A stretch of DNA of 26,428 bases, from NCBI GenBank assembly GCA_934309475.1, contig CAKRDK010000028.1, forward strand, positions 1 through 26,428. Reading direction: 5' to 3'. The notes under the pieces are model-generated. The model ran no database searches and was not told the DNA's origin. It saw only the letters and a program-made list of their open reading frames with translations. Made by a program: the position numbers and the translations under genes. The stretch is from an uncultured Roseburia sp. GTDB lineage: Bacteria; Bacillota; Clostridia; Lachnospirales; Lachnospiraceae. Below are positions 16,496 through 23,959 of the stretch, one piece after another (within the stretch, counting starts at the first letter, position 1; every line of letters starts with the position of its first letter).

Positions 16496-17359
16496 ATGGA
16501 AACAGTTACAAATAGAAAAAAGAAGGGCGTGGGAATTCACGCAAGAAGAGCAATTGCATACATTGTGCTTAGTATCATTACGTTTTTCTGCCTGTTTTGG
16601 TTTTATGTGTTGTTTATCAATGCAACCAGATCAAATGGAGAACTTCAGTCCGGTTTTACAGCGATTCCAAGTACACATTTATTGGAAAACTGGAAAAATT
16701 TGCAGGCAGGTACGCTGCCGGTATGGTCGGGACTTTTAAACAGTTTGATAGTATCAACCTGCTGTGCCGCTTTAGGGGTGTACTTTTCAACGATGACAGC
16801 ATATGCGATTCATGCATATGAGTTTAAACTGAAAAAATATGCTTATCCATTTATTTTAATGATTATGATGATTCCTACACAGGTAACAGCGCTTGGATTT
16901 GTTCAGCTGATATCTAATATGAAGTTGGAAGATTCTTTGCTTCCATTGATTATTCCGGCCATAGCATCTCCGGTAACATTTTTTTACATGAAACAATATA
17001 TGGAAAGTTCACTTCCGCTTTCATTGATAGAAGCGGCAAGAATTGACGGCTCAGGGGAATTCCGTACTTTTAACCGAATTGTTCTGCCACTTATGAAACC
17101 GGCTATTGCGGTACAGGCAATATTTGGATTTGTAAGCAGCTGGAATAATTATTTTACACCAGCGCTGATTCTGCATGAAGACAGTAAAAAAACACTTCCG
17201 ATTTTGATTGCACAGCTGCGTTCAGCTGACTGGCTCAAATTTGACATGGGACAGGTATATGTCATGATAGCATTTTCCATTTTCCCTGTCATTATTGTGT
17301 ATTTAATTCTGTCAAAACATATCGTGCAGGGAGTTGCATTAGGCAGTGTAAAAGAATAA
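16496..17359 (+). CDS. Sugar ABC transporter permease, MalG/UgpE-like
   Basis: The protein has 287 residues from the ATG at 16496 behind AAAGGGTGAG; a GTG at 16487 overlapping the previous stop is the alternative start. It has six predicted membrane segments, the first being I-A-Y-I-V-L-S-I-I-T-F-F-C. The EAA loop reads E-A-A-R-I-D-G-S-G, then I-V-L-P-L-M-K-P. It forms the translocation pore with the upstream permease. The end of the gene is followed at 17 bases by the ribosome binding site of a broken lichenase gene. Confidence 0.93.
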   Translation: METVTNRKKKGVGIHARRAIAYIVLSIITFFCLFWFYVLFINATRSNGELQSGFTAIPSTHLLENWKNLQAGTLPVWSGLLNSLIVSTCCAALGVYFSTMTAYAIHAYEFKLKKYAYPFILMIMMIPTQVTALGFVQLISNMKLEDSLLPLIIPAIASPVTFFYMKQYMESSLPLSLIEAARIDGSGEFRTFNRIVLPLMKPAIAVQAIFGFVSSWNNYFTPALILHEDSKKTLPILIAQLRSADWLKFDMGQVYVMIAFSIFPVIIVYLILSKHIVQGVALGSVKE

Positions 17360-17376
17360 AAATAGGAGGAAAATGA

Positions 17377-17702
17377 ATGAAGAGAAGGAAGAAAATGGTG
17401 TTTTGTATGCTGTTTGGTGTTTTGATGACAGTCATGATGCCTCTGAGGGCAAATGCAGCAGTGACATCCCATATGGGAGAGGGGTTTGACTATTGTACGC
17501 TTTTAACTGGAAGCCGAATTACATAGCATGGCTGGTAGATGGGAAAGAGGTATATCGCACATATAATAATATACCATCACATCCGGGAAAAATAATGTTG
17601 AATATCTGGCCGGGAACAGGTGTGGATGATTGGCTTGGTGCATATGATGGAAAGGAAAGCCTGACAGCATCTTATGACTGGGTGGCGTACGATCCGATTT
17701 AA
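17377..17702 (+). pseudogene. Internally deleted GH16 lichenase
   Basis: An AGGAGG site precedes an ATG at 17377 that opens a 49-codon frame: a clear signal peptide (M-K-R-R-K-K, hydrophobic core, A-N-A-A) and a few mature residues, ending at TAG 17524-17526. In another frame, 17493-17702 encodes Y-A-F-N-W-K-P-N-Y-I-A-W, then S-H-P-G-K-I-M-L-N-I-W-P-G and V-D-D-W-L-G-A-Y-D-G. This is the C-terminal third of bacterial lichenases (beta-1,3-1,4-glucanases). The middle with the catalytic E-I-D-I-E motif is absent, about 120 or more residues, and the junction near 17487-17493 shifts the frame. The gene kept its operon position and terminator. Confidence 0.82.
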
Positions 17703-17712
17703 AATGTATGGG

Positions 17713-17751
17713 AAAAGTTGCAAACGCTCAAATGAGTGTTTGCAACTTTTT
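17713..17751. terminator. Terminator at the end of the transporter operon
   Basis: A 17-base stem, AAAAGTTGCAAACGCTC at 17713-17729 with GAGTGTTTGCAACTTTT at 17734-17750 (one G-U), has a 4-base loop and runs of A and T on the two sides. It works for both converging transcripts. Confidence 0.9.
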
Positions 17752-17771
17752 AAATATAGAAGTAAATGAAA

Positions 17772-18587
17772 TTATAATTTGATAAATTCAGGTTTCCGCT
17801 CTTGAAATACCGTAAAATAAGAAAATCCGGCATCCTTTAAGATGGCAGAAACTTTTTCAAAATCGAAAGCGACATGTTCCGGTTTGTGGGCATCTGCCCC
17901 GATTGTGATAATTTCGCCGCCGAGTTCATGGTAGCGGTGAAGGATGCCTTCGGTTGGATTCGGGTGGCCAAGCCCATATTTGAAACCGCCGGTGTTAATC
18001 TCGATTCCTTTTCCCTTTGCAATCAGAAGTTTTAAAATCTCATCAATCACATCCTGATAATCCGTCCAGACATAATGTTCATTGCGTGTCGGACCATAGC
18101 GGACCACATAATCAATGTGACCGTACACATCAAAGCCGTCAAATGCGTGGATATTCTCTAAAATAGATTCAAAATATTCCCGGTAACATTCTTTTTCATC
18201 ACGTCCCTCGTAAAAATCGGGATAATACGGATCAAATCCATGCACAACATGGGATGAACCGATGACAAAGTCAAACGGATACTGTGCTAAAATATCTTCG
18301 TGTAGTGCAGAAAGATGCGGCTGTAATCCGAGCTCAATTCCGAGCCGGACGGGAAGTTTTGAACGGAACTGTTCCTGCATGGCATGAACCGAAGCAGTGT
18401 AATTGGGAAGATCTAATAAAAATAATCCGGGTTCTTTCGGATAGTCGATATCGAGATGATCGGTAAAGCAGATGCCGGCTAAACCGCGTGAAATGGCAGA
18501 CTGCACCATGGTATCAAGCGGTGCATCACTGTCCCCGGAAAACTGGCTGTGCATATGAACATCCCATAAATTTGAAATATCACTCAT
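17772..18587 (-). CDS. PHP-family phosphatase, histidinol-phosphatase HisJ-like
   Basis: The protein has 271 residues from the ATG at 18587, which is preceded by TGGAGG; the frame extends 19 codons further upstream but without a better site. PHP metal-site motifs are all present: D-V-H-M-H-S near the N-terminus, C-F-T-D-H-L-D, G-S-S-H-V, Y-G-H-I-D-Y, I-N-T-G-G and G-A-D-A-H. The length matches Bacillus HisJ (about 268). The expected reaction is dephosphorylation of histidinol phosphate, but no other his gene is in the window, so another phosphoester substrate is possible. It is transcribed towards the glucan locus. Its promoter must lie in 18588-18770, where only a weak TATATT (18658-18653) is visible. 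Confidence 0.85.
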   Translation of the reverse strand: MSDISNLWDVHMHSQFSGDSDAPLDTMVQSAISRGLAGICFTDHLDIDYPKEPGLFLLDLPNYTASVHAMQEQFRSKLPVRLGIELGLQPHLSALHEDILAQYPFDFVIGSSHVVHGFDPYYPDFYEGRDEKECYREYFESILENIHAFDGFDVYGHIDYVVRYGPTRNEHYVWTDYQDVIDEILKLLIAKGKGIEINTGGFKYGLGHPNPTEGILHRYHELGGEIITIGADAHKPEHVAFDFEKVSAILKDAGFSYFTVFQERKPEFIKL

Positions 18588-18770
18588 AGGAAACCTCCAT
18601 AAAACGTAAGTTACGAACAAATTTGTGGCGCGCAATATGCGCACTTTGTTTTAATATAATCGAAATGAACAGAAAAAAGAAGAGGATATTCTAAAATTTG
18701 TAAAAAATAGATGAAAAGTCTTTCAAAATAACTAAATTAGTGAAAAATTTAACAAACAAGAGAAAAGGAC

Positions 18771-18799
18771 TTGAACTTTAGAACAAAATTGGTTAAAAT
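18771..18799 (+). promoter_or_regulatory. Promoter of gap
   Basis: TTGAAC at 18771-18776 and TAAAAT at 18794-18799 are separated by 17 bases. The start point would fall near 18806, leaving a leader of about 65 bases. Confidence 0.7.
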
Positions 18800-18809
18800 A
18801 ATAAAAGCT

Positions 18810-18827
18810 TGGGAAATACATTTCCCA
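18810..18827 (+). repeat. Inverted repeat at the 5' end of the gap leader
   Basis: TGGGAAAT and ATTTCCCA flank AC as a perfect 8-base inverted repeat placed at about +5 of the predicted transcript. It could be a repressor operator or a 5' mRNA-stabilising stem. Confidence 0.65.
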
Positions 18828-18870
18828 TGAAAGTAAATTTTATTTTTACAATTCTAGGAGGAATTAAAAA

Positions 18871-19887
18871 ATGGCAGTAAGAGTAGCAATTAATGGTTTC
18901 GGCCGTATCGGTCGTCTTGCTTTCAGACAGATGTTCGGAGCAGAAGGATACGAAGTAGTAGCAATCAACGATTTAACAAGCCCTAAAATGTTAGCACACT
19001 TGTTAAAATATGATTCATCTCAGGGTAAATATGAGCATGCTGACGAAGTAACAGCTTCTGATGATTCTATCACAGTATGTGGAAAAGAAATCAAAATCTA
19101 TGCTTTCCCAGATGCAAACAACTGCCCATGGGGAGATTTAAAAGTTGACGTTGTATTAGAGTGTTCTGGATTCTATACATCTAAAGAAAAAGCTCAGGCT
19201 CATATCAACGCTGGAGCTCGTAAAGTTGTTATTTCTGCACCAGCAGGAAACGATCTTCCAACAATCGTATACAACACAAACCATGAGACATTAAAAGCTT
19301 CTGATACAATCATTTCAGCAGCTTCTTGTACAACAAACTGTTTAGCACCTATGGCTGATGCATTAAACAAATATGCACCAATCCAGTCTGGTATCATGGC
19401 AACAATCCATGCTTACACAGGTGATCAGATGACTCTTGATGGACCACAGAGAAAAGGTGATTTAAGAAGATCTCGTGCAGCAGCAGTTAACATCGTTCCT
19501 AACTCAACAGGAGCAGCTAAAGCAATCGGTTTAGTTATCCCAGAGTTAAACGGAAAATTAATCGGATCTGCTCAGCGTGTACCAGTTCCAACAGGTTCTA
19601 CAACAATCTTAACAGCAGTTGTTAAGAAAGCTGATGTAACTGTAGAAGGAATCAACGCAGCTATGAAAGCAGCAGCTAACGAGTCTTACGGATACAACGA
19701 AGACCAGATCGTTTCTTCTGATATCGTTGGAATGAGATTTGGTTCTTTATTCGATGCTACTCAGACAATGGTTTCTAAAATCTCTGATGATTTATATGAA
19801 GTACAGGTTGTTTCTTGGTACGATAACGAGAACAGCTACACATCTCAGATGGTAAGAACAATCAAATACTTCTCTGAGTTAGCATAG
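18871..19887 (+). CDS. gap: Glyceraldehyde-3-phosphate dehydrogenase
   Basis: The protein has 338 residues. The NAD-binding N-terminus is [11 protein letters not shown]. The catalytic cysteine motif is A-S-C-T-T-N-C, and the catalytic histidine lies in A-T-I-H-A-Y-T. It performs the NAD- and phosphate-dependent oxidation of glyceraldehyde 3-phosphate. Codon use is strongly biased, as in highly expressed genes. AGGAGG lies upstream of the ATG. It is followed by its own GC-rich terminator, so it may be a separate transcript from pgk. The last codons [14 protein letters not shown] are repeated in degenerate form 51 bases downstream. Confidence 0.98.
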   Translation: MAVRVAINGFGRIGRLAFRQMFGAEGYEVVAINDLTSPKMLAHLLKYDSSQGKYEHADEVTASDDSITVCGKEIKIYAFPDANNCPWGDLKVDVVLECSGFYTSKEKAQAHINAGARKVVISAPAGNDLPTIVYNTNHETLKASDTIISAASCTTNCLAPMADALNKYAPIQSGIMATIHAYTGDQMTLDGPQRKGDLRRSRAAAVNIVPNSTGAAKAIGLVIPELNGKLIGSAQRVPVPTGSTTILTAVVKKADVTVEGINAAMKAAANESYGYNEDQIVSSDIVGMRFGSLFDATQTMVSKISDDLYEVQVVSWYDNENSYTSQMVRTIKYFSELA

Positions 19888-19906
19888 TTTAGAGAAGATT
19901 GTTCTC

Positions 19907-19944
19907 GAACAATCAGATATTTCTCTAAATTAGCATGATTTAGA
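19907..19944 (+). repeat. Degenerate second copy of the gap 3' end
   Basis: Bases 19907-19944 match 19856-19893 at all but seven of 38 positions; apart from the last base the differences are all transitions. The offset is 51 bases, 17 codons, so the copy is in the gap frame and reads R-T-I-R-Y-F-S-K-L-A-stop against [14 protein letters not shown]. Between the copies, GATTGTTC (19897-19904) is the exact reverse complement of GAACAATC in both. Confidence 0.85.
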
Positions 19945-19985
19945 CAATAGTTTATTATTGTTCATTTCATAATGAGACTTATATG

Positions 19986-20016
19986 GGTCCGGCCTCTTGG
20001 GCCGGGCCTGTTTTCT
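19986..20016 (+). terminator. GC-rich terminator between gap and pgk
   Basis: GGTCCGGCC pairs with GGCCGGGCC over 9 positions, followed by TGTTTTCTTTT. It lies about 40 bases before the pgk start and is the only strong terminator in the gap-pgk space. Confidence 0.8.
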
Positions 20017-20055
20017 TTTGAAAAAAGATAATCCAACTTAAAGGAGGACATTGTT

Positions 20056-21267
20056 ATGTCATTAAACAAAAAATCAGTAGATGATATCAACGTAAAAGGA
20101 CTTCGTGTTCTTTGCAGATGCGATTTCAACGTACCGTTAAAAGACGGAAAAATTACAGATGAGAACCGTCTTGTAGCAGCACTTCCTACAATTAAGAAAT
20201 TAGTTGCAGATGGTGGAAAAGTAATTCTTTGCTCTCACTTAGGAAAAGTAAAGACAGAAGAAGATAAACAGACAAAGACACTTGCACCAGTTGCAAAGAG
20301 ACTTTCTGAGTTATTAGGACAGGAAGTAAAATTCGCAGCAGATCCAGAAGTAGTTGGACCAAACGCAAAAGCTGCAGTAGAAGCTATGAAAGACGGAGAT
20401 GTTATCTTACTTGAGAACACTCGTTTCAGAGCAGAAGAGACAAAGAACGGAGAGGCATTCTCAAAAGACCTTGCTTCTTTATGTGATGTATTCGTAAACG
20501 ATGCATTCGGTACAGCACACAGAGCACACTGCTCAAACGTTGGTGTAGCCAGCTTAGTAGATACAGCAGTAGTTGGATACTTAATGCAGAAAGAAATCGA
20601 CTTCTTAGGAAAAGCTGTCGAGACACCTGTAAGACCATTCGTAGCAATCTTAGGTGGAGCTAAAGTTGCAGATAAATTAAACGTTATCTCTAACTTACTT
20701 GAGAAATGTGATACTCTTATCATCGGTGGTGGTATGGCATTCACATTCTTAAAAGCACAGGGCTATGAAATCGGAAAATCTTTAGTAGACGATACAAAAC
20801 TTGACTACTGTAAAGAAATGATTGCAAAAGCTGAGAAGCTTGGCAAAAAATTATTACTTCCGGTTGATACAGTAGCAGCAGATGCATTCCCAGATCCAAT
20901 CGATGCTGAGATTCCTGTAGAAGTATATGCAGCAGATGCTATGCCAGCAGACAAAGCAGGATTCGATATCGGCCCTAAGACAGCAGAATTATATGCTGAA
21001 GCAGTAAAATCTGCTAAGACGGTTGTTTGGAACGGACCAATGGGTATCTTCGAGAACCCTGTACTTGCAAAAGGTACAATCGCAGTAGCAAAAGCTTTAG
21101 CTGAGACAGATGCAACTACTATCATCGGTGGTGGTGACTCCGCAGCAGCTGTTAACCAGTTAGGATTTGGTGATAAGATGACACACATCTCTACAGGTGG
21201 TGGAGCTTCTCTTGAATTCTTAGAGGGTAAAGAGTTACCAGGTGTAGCAGCAGCAAACGATAAATAA
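20056..21267 (+). CDS. pgk: Phosphoglycerate kinase
   Basis: The protein has 403 residues, normal for a bacterial PGK. Signatures include R-C-D-F-N-V-P-L (substrate-binding N-domain), [21 protein letters not shown], and the C-domain nucleotide motifs G-G-A-K-V and G-G-G-D-S-A-A-A. It transfers the acyl phosphate of 1,3-bisphosphoglycerate to ADP. AAGGAGG precedes the ATG. Codon bias is as strong as in gap. The last codons A-A-N-D-K-stop recur 61 bases downstream. No terminator with a T run separates it from tpiA. Confidence 0.98.
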   Translation: MSLNKKSVDDINVKGLRVLCRCDFNVPLKDGKITDENRLVAALPTIKKLVADGGKVILCSHLGKVKTEEDKQTKTLAPVAKRLSELLGQEVKFAADPEVVGPNAKAAVEAMKDGDVILLENTRFRAEETKNGEAFSKDLASLCDVFVNDAFGTAHRAHCSNVGVASLVDTAVVGYLMQKEIDFLGKAVETPVRPFVAILGGAKVADKLNVISNLLEKCDTLIIGGGMAFTFLKAQGYEIGKSLVDDTKLDYCKEMIAKAEKLGKKLLLPVDTVAADAFPDPIDAEIPVEVYAADAMPADKAGFDIGPKTAELYAEAVKSAKTVVWNGPMGIFENPVLAKGTIAVAKALAETDATTIIGGGDSAAAVNQLGFGDKMTHISTGGGASLEFLEGKELPGVAAANDK

Positions 21268-21300
21268 GATATTCCAAAACGTAAATGCTGCTGTAACACC

Positions 21301-21331
21301 TTGGTTGCTAGCAGCAAACGATAAGTAGAAT
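21301..21331 (+). repeat. Degenerate second copy of the pgk 3' end
   Basis: AGCAGCAAACGATAA at 21310-21324 exactly repeats 21249-21263, and the following bases differ by transitions (AATAAGAT against GTAGAAT-like). Read in its own frame the copy encodes L-A-A-N-D-K-stop, as in pgk, but with AAG TAG in place of AAA TAA. TGCTGCTG (21286-21293) between the copies can pair with either one. Confidence 0.8.
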
Positions 21332-21381
21332 GTTTTTGGCTAAACTTATAAAAGTTTACAGAATAGAATTGTAAAATTTAC

Positions 21382-21414
21382 GGCAGTTGCGGCGGGAACC
21401 CGCCGCAGGCTGTC
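21382..21414 (+). repeat. Very stable GC-rich stem-loop upstream of tpiA
   Basis: TGCGGCGGG and CCCGCCGCA flank AA (21388-21407), with an outer GGCAG/CTGTC helix. There is no T run, so it is probably an mRNA processing or stability element in the pgk-tpiA transcript. The 269-base pgk-tpiA gap otherwise holds the pgk tail copy and small hairpins, and no clear promoter. Confidence 0.75.
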
Positions 21415-21536
21415 ATAGAAGTTATACATCAGGGTATATTTTCGGGAAAATAGTGTGGGCGATATGCTTCATACATAATTTGTGCTTTGGCGCAAACTCG
21501 AGATGCGTGGGAAACTGCGCAAGAATGGAGGTCAAA

Positions 21537-22283
21537 ATGGCAAGAAAGAAAATCGTAGCCGGCAACTGGAAAATGAACATGACACCAAGCCAGGCTGTTA
21601 AATTAGTAGAAGAGTTAAAACCACTTGTAGCAAGTGACAAAGTAGACGTTGTATACTGTGTACCGGCAATTGACATTGTTCCGGTTGTAGAAGCAGTAAA
21701 AGGCACAAACGTTGCAGTTGGTGCTGAGAATATGTATTACGAAGAAAAAGGTGCATACACAGGAGAAATCTCACCGGAGATGTTAGTTGATGCAGGCGTA
21801 AAATACGTTATCATCGGACATTCTGAGAGACGTGATTACTTCAAAGAGTGTGACTGCATGTTAAATAAAAAAGTGAAAAAAGCATTCGAGCATGGTTTAA
21901 CACCAATCCTTTGCTGTGGAGAATCTTTAGAGCAGAGAGAGACAGGCGTTACTATGGATTGGATTCGTTTACAGATTAAATCTGACCTTGTTGATGTAAC
22001 AGCAGATCAGGTTAAGAGCATGGTAATTGCTTATGAGCCAATCTGGGCAATCGGTACAGGTAAAACTGCTACAACTGCTCAGGCAGAGGAAGTATGTAAG
22101 GGAATCCGTGAGTGCATCGTCGAGATGTATGATGAAGCAACAGCAGAAGCTGTTCGTATTCAGTACGGCGGATCTGTAAATGCAGGAAATGCTGCAGAAT
22201 TATTTGCACAGCCTGACATTGATGGTGGATTAGTCGGAGGAGCTTCTTTGAAAGCTGATTTCGGTTCTATCGTGAATTACTAA
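21537..22283 (+). CDS. tpiA: Triosephosphate isomerase
   Basis: The protein has 248 residues from the ATG at 21537 behind GGAG; the frame is open 50 codons further upstream but the family starts at [13 protein letters not shown]. The catalytic histidine is in I-I-G-H-S-E-R-R, the catalytic glutamate in [11 protein letters not shown], and the phosphate loop in G-G-S-V-N-A-G-N. It interconverts dihydroxyacetone phosphate and glyceraldehyde 3-phosphate. A terminator follows at 22303-22350, and its loop region repeats part of the tpiA 3' end. Confidence 0.98.
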   Translation: MARKKIVAGNWKMNMTPSQAVKLVEELKPLVASDKVDVVYCVPAIDIVPVVEAVKGTNVAVGAENMYYEEKGAYTGEISPEMLVDAGVKYVIIGHSERRDYFKECDCMLNKKVKKAFEHGLTPILCCGESLEQRETGVTMDWIRLQIKSDLVDVTADQVKSMVIAYEPIWAIGTGKTATTAQAEEVCKGIRECIVEMYDEATAEAVRIQYGGSVNAGNAAELFAQPDIDGGLVGGASLKADFGSIVNY

Positions 22284-22302
22284 TTTTTCGTAGAAAATGG
22301 TG

Positions 22303-22350
22303 AAAAGACGTTTCTTTAGGGTGATTTCGGTCCTGGGAGACGTCTTTTTT
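22303..22350 (+). terminator. Terminator after tpiA
   Basis: AAAAGACGT plus a wobble-extended arm pairs with the arm ending ACGTCTTTT, about 17 paired positions, followed by a T run. The loop and inner arm hold TGATTTCGGTCCT (22322-22334), a near copy of the tpiA bases 22256-22268. Confidence 0.85.
22312..22334 (+). repeat. Short degenerate copy of the tpiA 3' end
   Basis: TGATTTCGGTCCT (22322-22334) matches TGATTTCGGTTCT (22256-22268) at 12 of 13 bases, with the single change a transition. The words TTCTTT shortly before both copies also align if two bases are missing from the second. The offset is 66 bases, in frame. Confidence 0.5.
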
Positions 22351-22402
22351 TGCCCCATATATTTTGATATAATTATATATTATAATATTTTGGAGCGAAC
22401 AT

Positions 22403-23863
22403 ATGAAAAAAGGCCGTGTCAGAAGGATTTTAATTCTTTTTCTTTTCTTTGGCATTGCAATAGCCGGGATTCCAACGGACGTGTCAGCAGAGCCGATAAC
22501 GGACATGTCAGGGGCGTACGACATTATTTTAAATCAGGCAGACAAAACATTCATTTCCGGTTATCCGGTGGATGAATCTTTTTTGATGTGGGTGAATGCA
22601 GTCTATGGGGACGAAGCCATAGAAAAACTCGCAGAAGCGGTCGGAAGCGGGATGCAGGATGAAAATTTGTGGTATGAACTGACGGGAAATTCGATGCATG
22701 TTCTCTGGCTTTTGTATGCAAAAGAATGTGGATTTGAACGTTATCAGCTTGAGAACGTATCCTGGACGGATTGCCAGAGTACAGACGAGGCGGTGCTGAG
22801 TTTTATCGGGGACATCAATTTTGATGAGAGCTGGTGTACCATGCAAAAAATGCAGGAGCAGGAGAATGGGATTTATGACTGTATTTCGGAGGAACTGCTT
22901 CAGATGCTGAACGATTCAGATGTTCTGGTGGTGAACAATGAATTTGCTTATGTGGAAAACGGAACACCGTTGCAAGGGAAATCCTATACCTTTGGCGCAA
23001 ATCCAAAGCAGGTACAGTTATTGCAGGTGATGGGAGCGGATTTAGCATCACTCGGGAATAACCATGTCTACGATTACGGCGAGGAAGGGATGCTTTCGAC
23101 GCTTGATACGTTGCGGCAGGCTGGAATTCCCTATGTCGGAGCCGGAGAAGATATTGAAGACGCACAAAAAATTGTTTATTTTGTTTTAAATGGCAGAAAA
23201 ATTGCAATTGTTTCTGCAACTGAGATAGAACGGACAACGAATTTTACCAAAGAGGCAACGAAAGACTCTGCCGGGGTCTTAAAAATGCTTCACCCGGAAA
23301 AGTACCTCGCTGTGATTGAACAGGCGAAGAAGACAAGCGATTATGTCATTGCAATTGCGCATTGGGGCACAGAAGGAAAGATATATTTTGACCAGGAAGA
23401 AATCAGCTATGCACAGCAGCTCGTGGAGGCAGGTGCAGACGCCGTCATTGGCGGACATCCACACAGGCTGCAAGGCTGTTCTTTTATTGAAGGGGTGCCG
23501 GTAGCATACAGCCTGGGAAATTTCTGGTTTTCCACGGGAAGTCTGTATACAACCGTGGCACAGATTGTGATTAACGGAGACGGGGAACTTCAGATGCGGT
23601 ATCAGCCATGTCTGCAGGAGAACGTCACAACAGAGCTTTTGACAAATGAACAGGAAAAAGAAGATTTCTTTGACTATTTGGCTGCAATATCATATGATAT
23701 AGGTATTGACGACGATGGAGTTGTCTATGATAAAAGTGATGAGACAGTGTCAGATACGGATTTTTGCTATGATTCGGAGGATATCCGGTACAAGAACATG
23801 AGTTTGTCCGGGATTTACGACAATAACGGCAAGGTCATTGACATCGTAGGAAATCTGAAATAA
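22403..23863 (+). CDS. CapA-family metallophosphatase-like secreted protein
   Basis: The protein has 486 residues. A signal peptide (about 1-29, R-R-I-L-I-L-F-L-F-F core, V-S-A-E cleavage) is followed by about 100 residues of helical N-terminal extension and then a CapA/PGA_cap metallophosphatase domain. Motifs in order are I-G-D-I-N-F, N-N-E-F, L-G-N-N-H-V-Y-D-Y-G, A-H-W-G-T-E, G-G-H-P-H-R-L-Q-G and Y-S-L-G-N-F. CapA proteins take part in poly-gamma-glutamate or other surface-polymer synthesis, but no pgsB or pgsC partner is here, so the substrate is unknown. A likely -10 (TATAAT at 22368-22373) precedes the gene. It sits between tpiA and gpmI with its own transcription signals. Confidence 0.87.
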   Translation: MKKGRVRRILILFLFFGIAIAGIPTDVSAEPITDMSGAYDIILNQADKTFISGYPVDESFLMWVNAVYGDEAIEKLAEAVGSGMQDENLWYELTGNSMHVLWLLYAKECGFERYQLENVSWTDCQSTDEAVLSFIGDINFDESWCTMQKMQEQENGIYDCISEELLQMLNDSDVLVVNNEFAYVENGTPLQGKSYTFGANPKQVQLLQVMGADLASLGNNHVYDYGEEGMLSTLDTLRQAGIPYVGAGEDIEDAQKIVYFVLNGRKIAIVSATEIERTTNFTKEATKDSAGVLKMLHPEKYLAVIEQAKKTSDYVIAIAHWGTEGKIYFDQEEISYAQQLVEAGADAVIGGHPHRLQGCSFIEGVPVAYSLGNFWFSTGSLYTTVAQIVINGDGELQMRYQPCLQENVTTELLTNEQEKEDFFDYLAAISYDIGIDDDGVVYDKSDETVSDTDFCYDSEDIRYKNMSLSGIYDNNGKVIDIVGNLK

Positions 23864-23877
23864 AACATACTGTATCG

Positions 23878-23906
23878 TTGCATGAAAACAGAAAAGGTAC
23901 TATAAT
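23878..23906 (+). promoter_or_regulatory. Promoter of gpmI
   Basis: TTGCAT at 23878-23883 and TATAAT at 23901-23906 are spaced by exactly 17 bases. It lies in the 96-base gap between capA and gpmI. Confidence 0.75.
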
Positions 23907-23959
23907 TAGACCTTGGAAAAGAGAATATCAGGTATTTTAGGAAAAGTGAGGAAAGTAAT

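Noticed and set aside
18588..18770. Strong divergent promoter for the PHP phosphatase
   Set aside because: Only a TATATT with no acceptable -35 is visible on the minus strand; small palindromes (GCGCA-ATA-TGCGC at 18630-18642) occur but no role could be supported.
20235..21317. Long minus-strand open frames opposite pgk
   Set aside because: They arise from the strong codon bias of pgk, lack start signals, and resemble no known protein.
21387..21536. 50-codon N-terminal extension of triosephosphate isomerase
   Set aside because: It covers the GC-rich hairpin and has no family similarity; the standard start [10 protein letters not shown] at 21537 has its own binding site.
23880..23896. CATGAAAACAGAAAAGG before gpmI as a fifth AraC-type operator
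   Set aside because: It shares only CATGAAAA, lacks the TGAYATTT core, and lies within the gpmI promoter spacer at the wrong distance from the -10.
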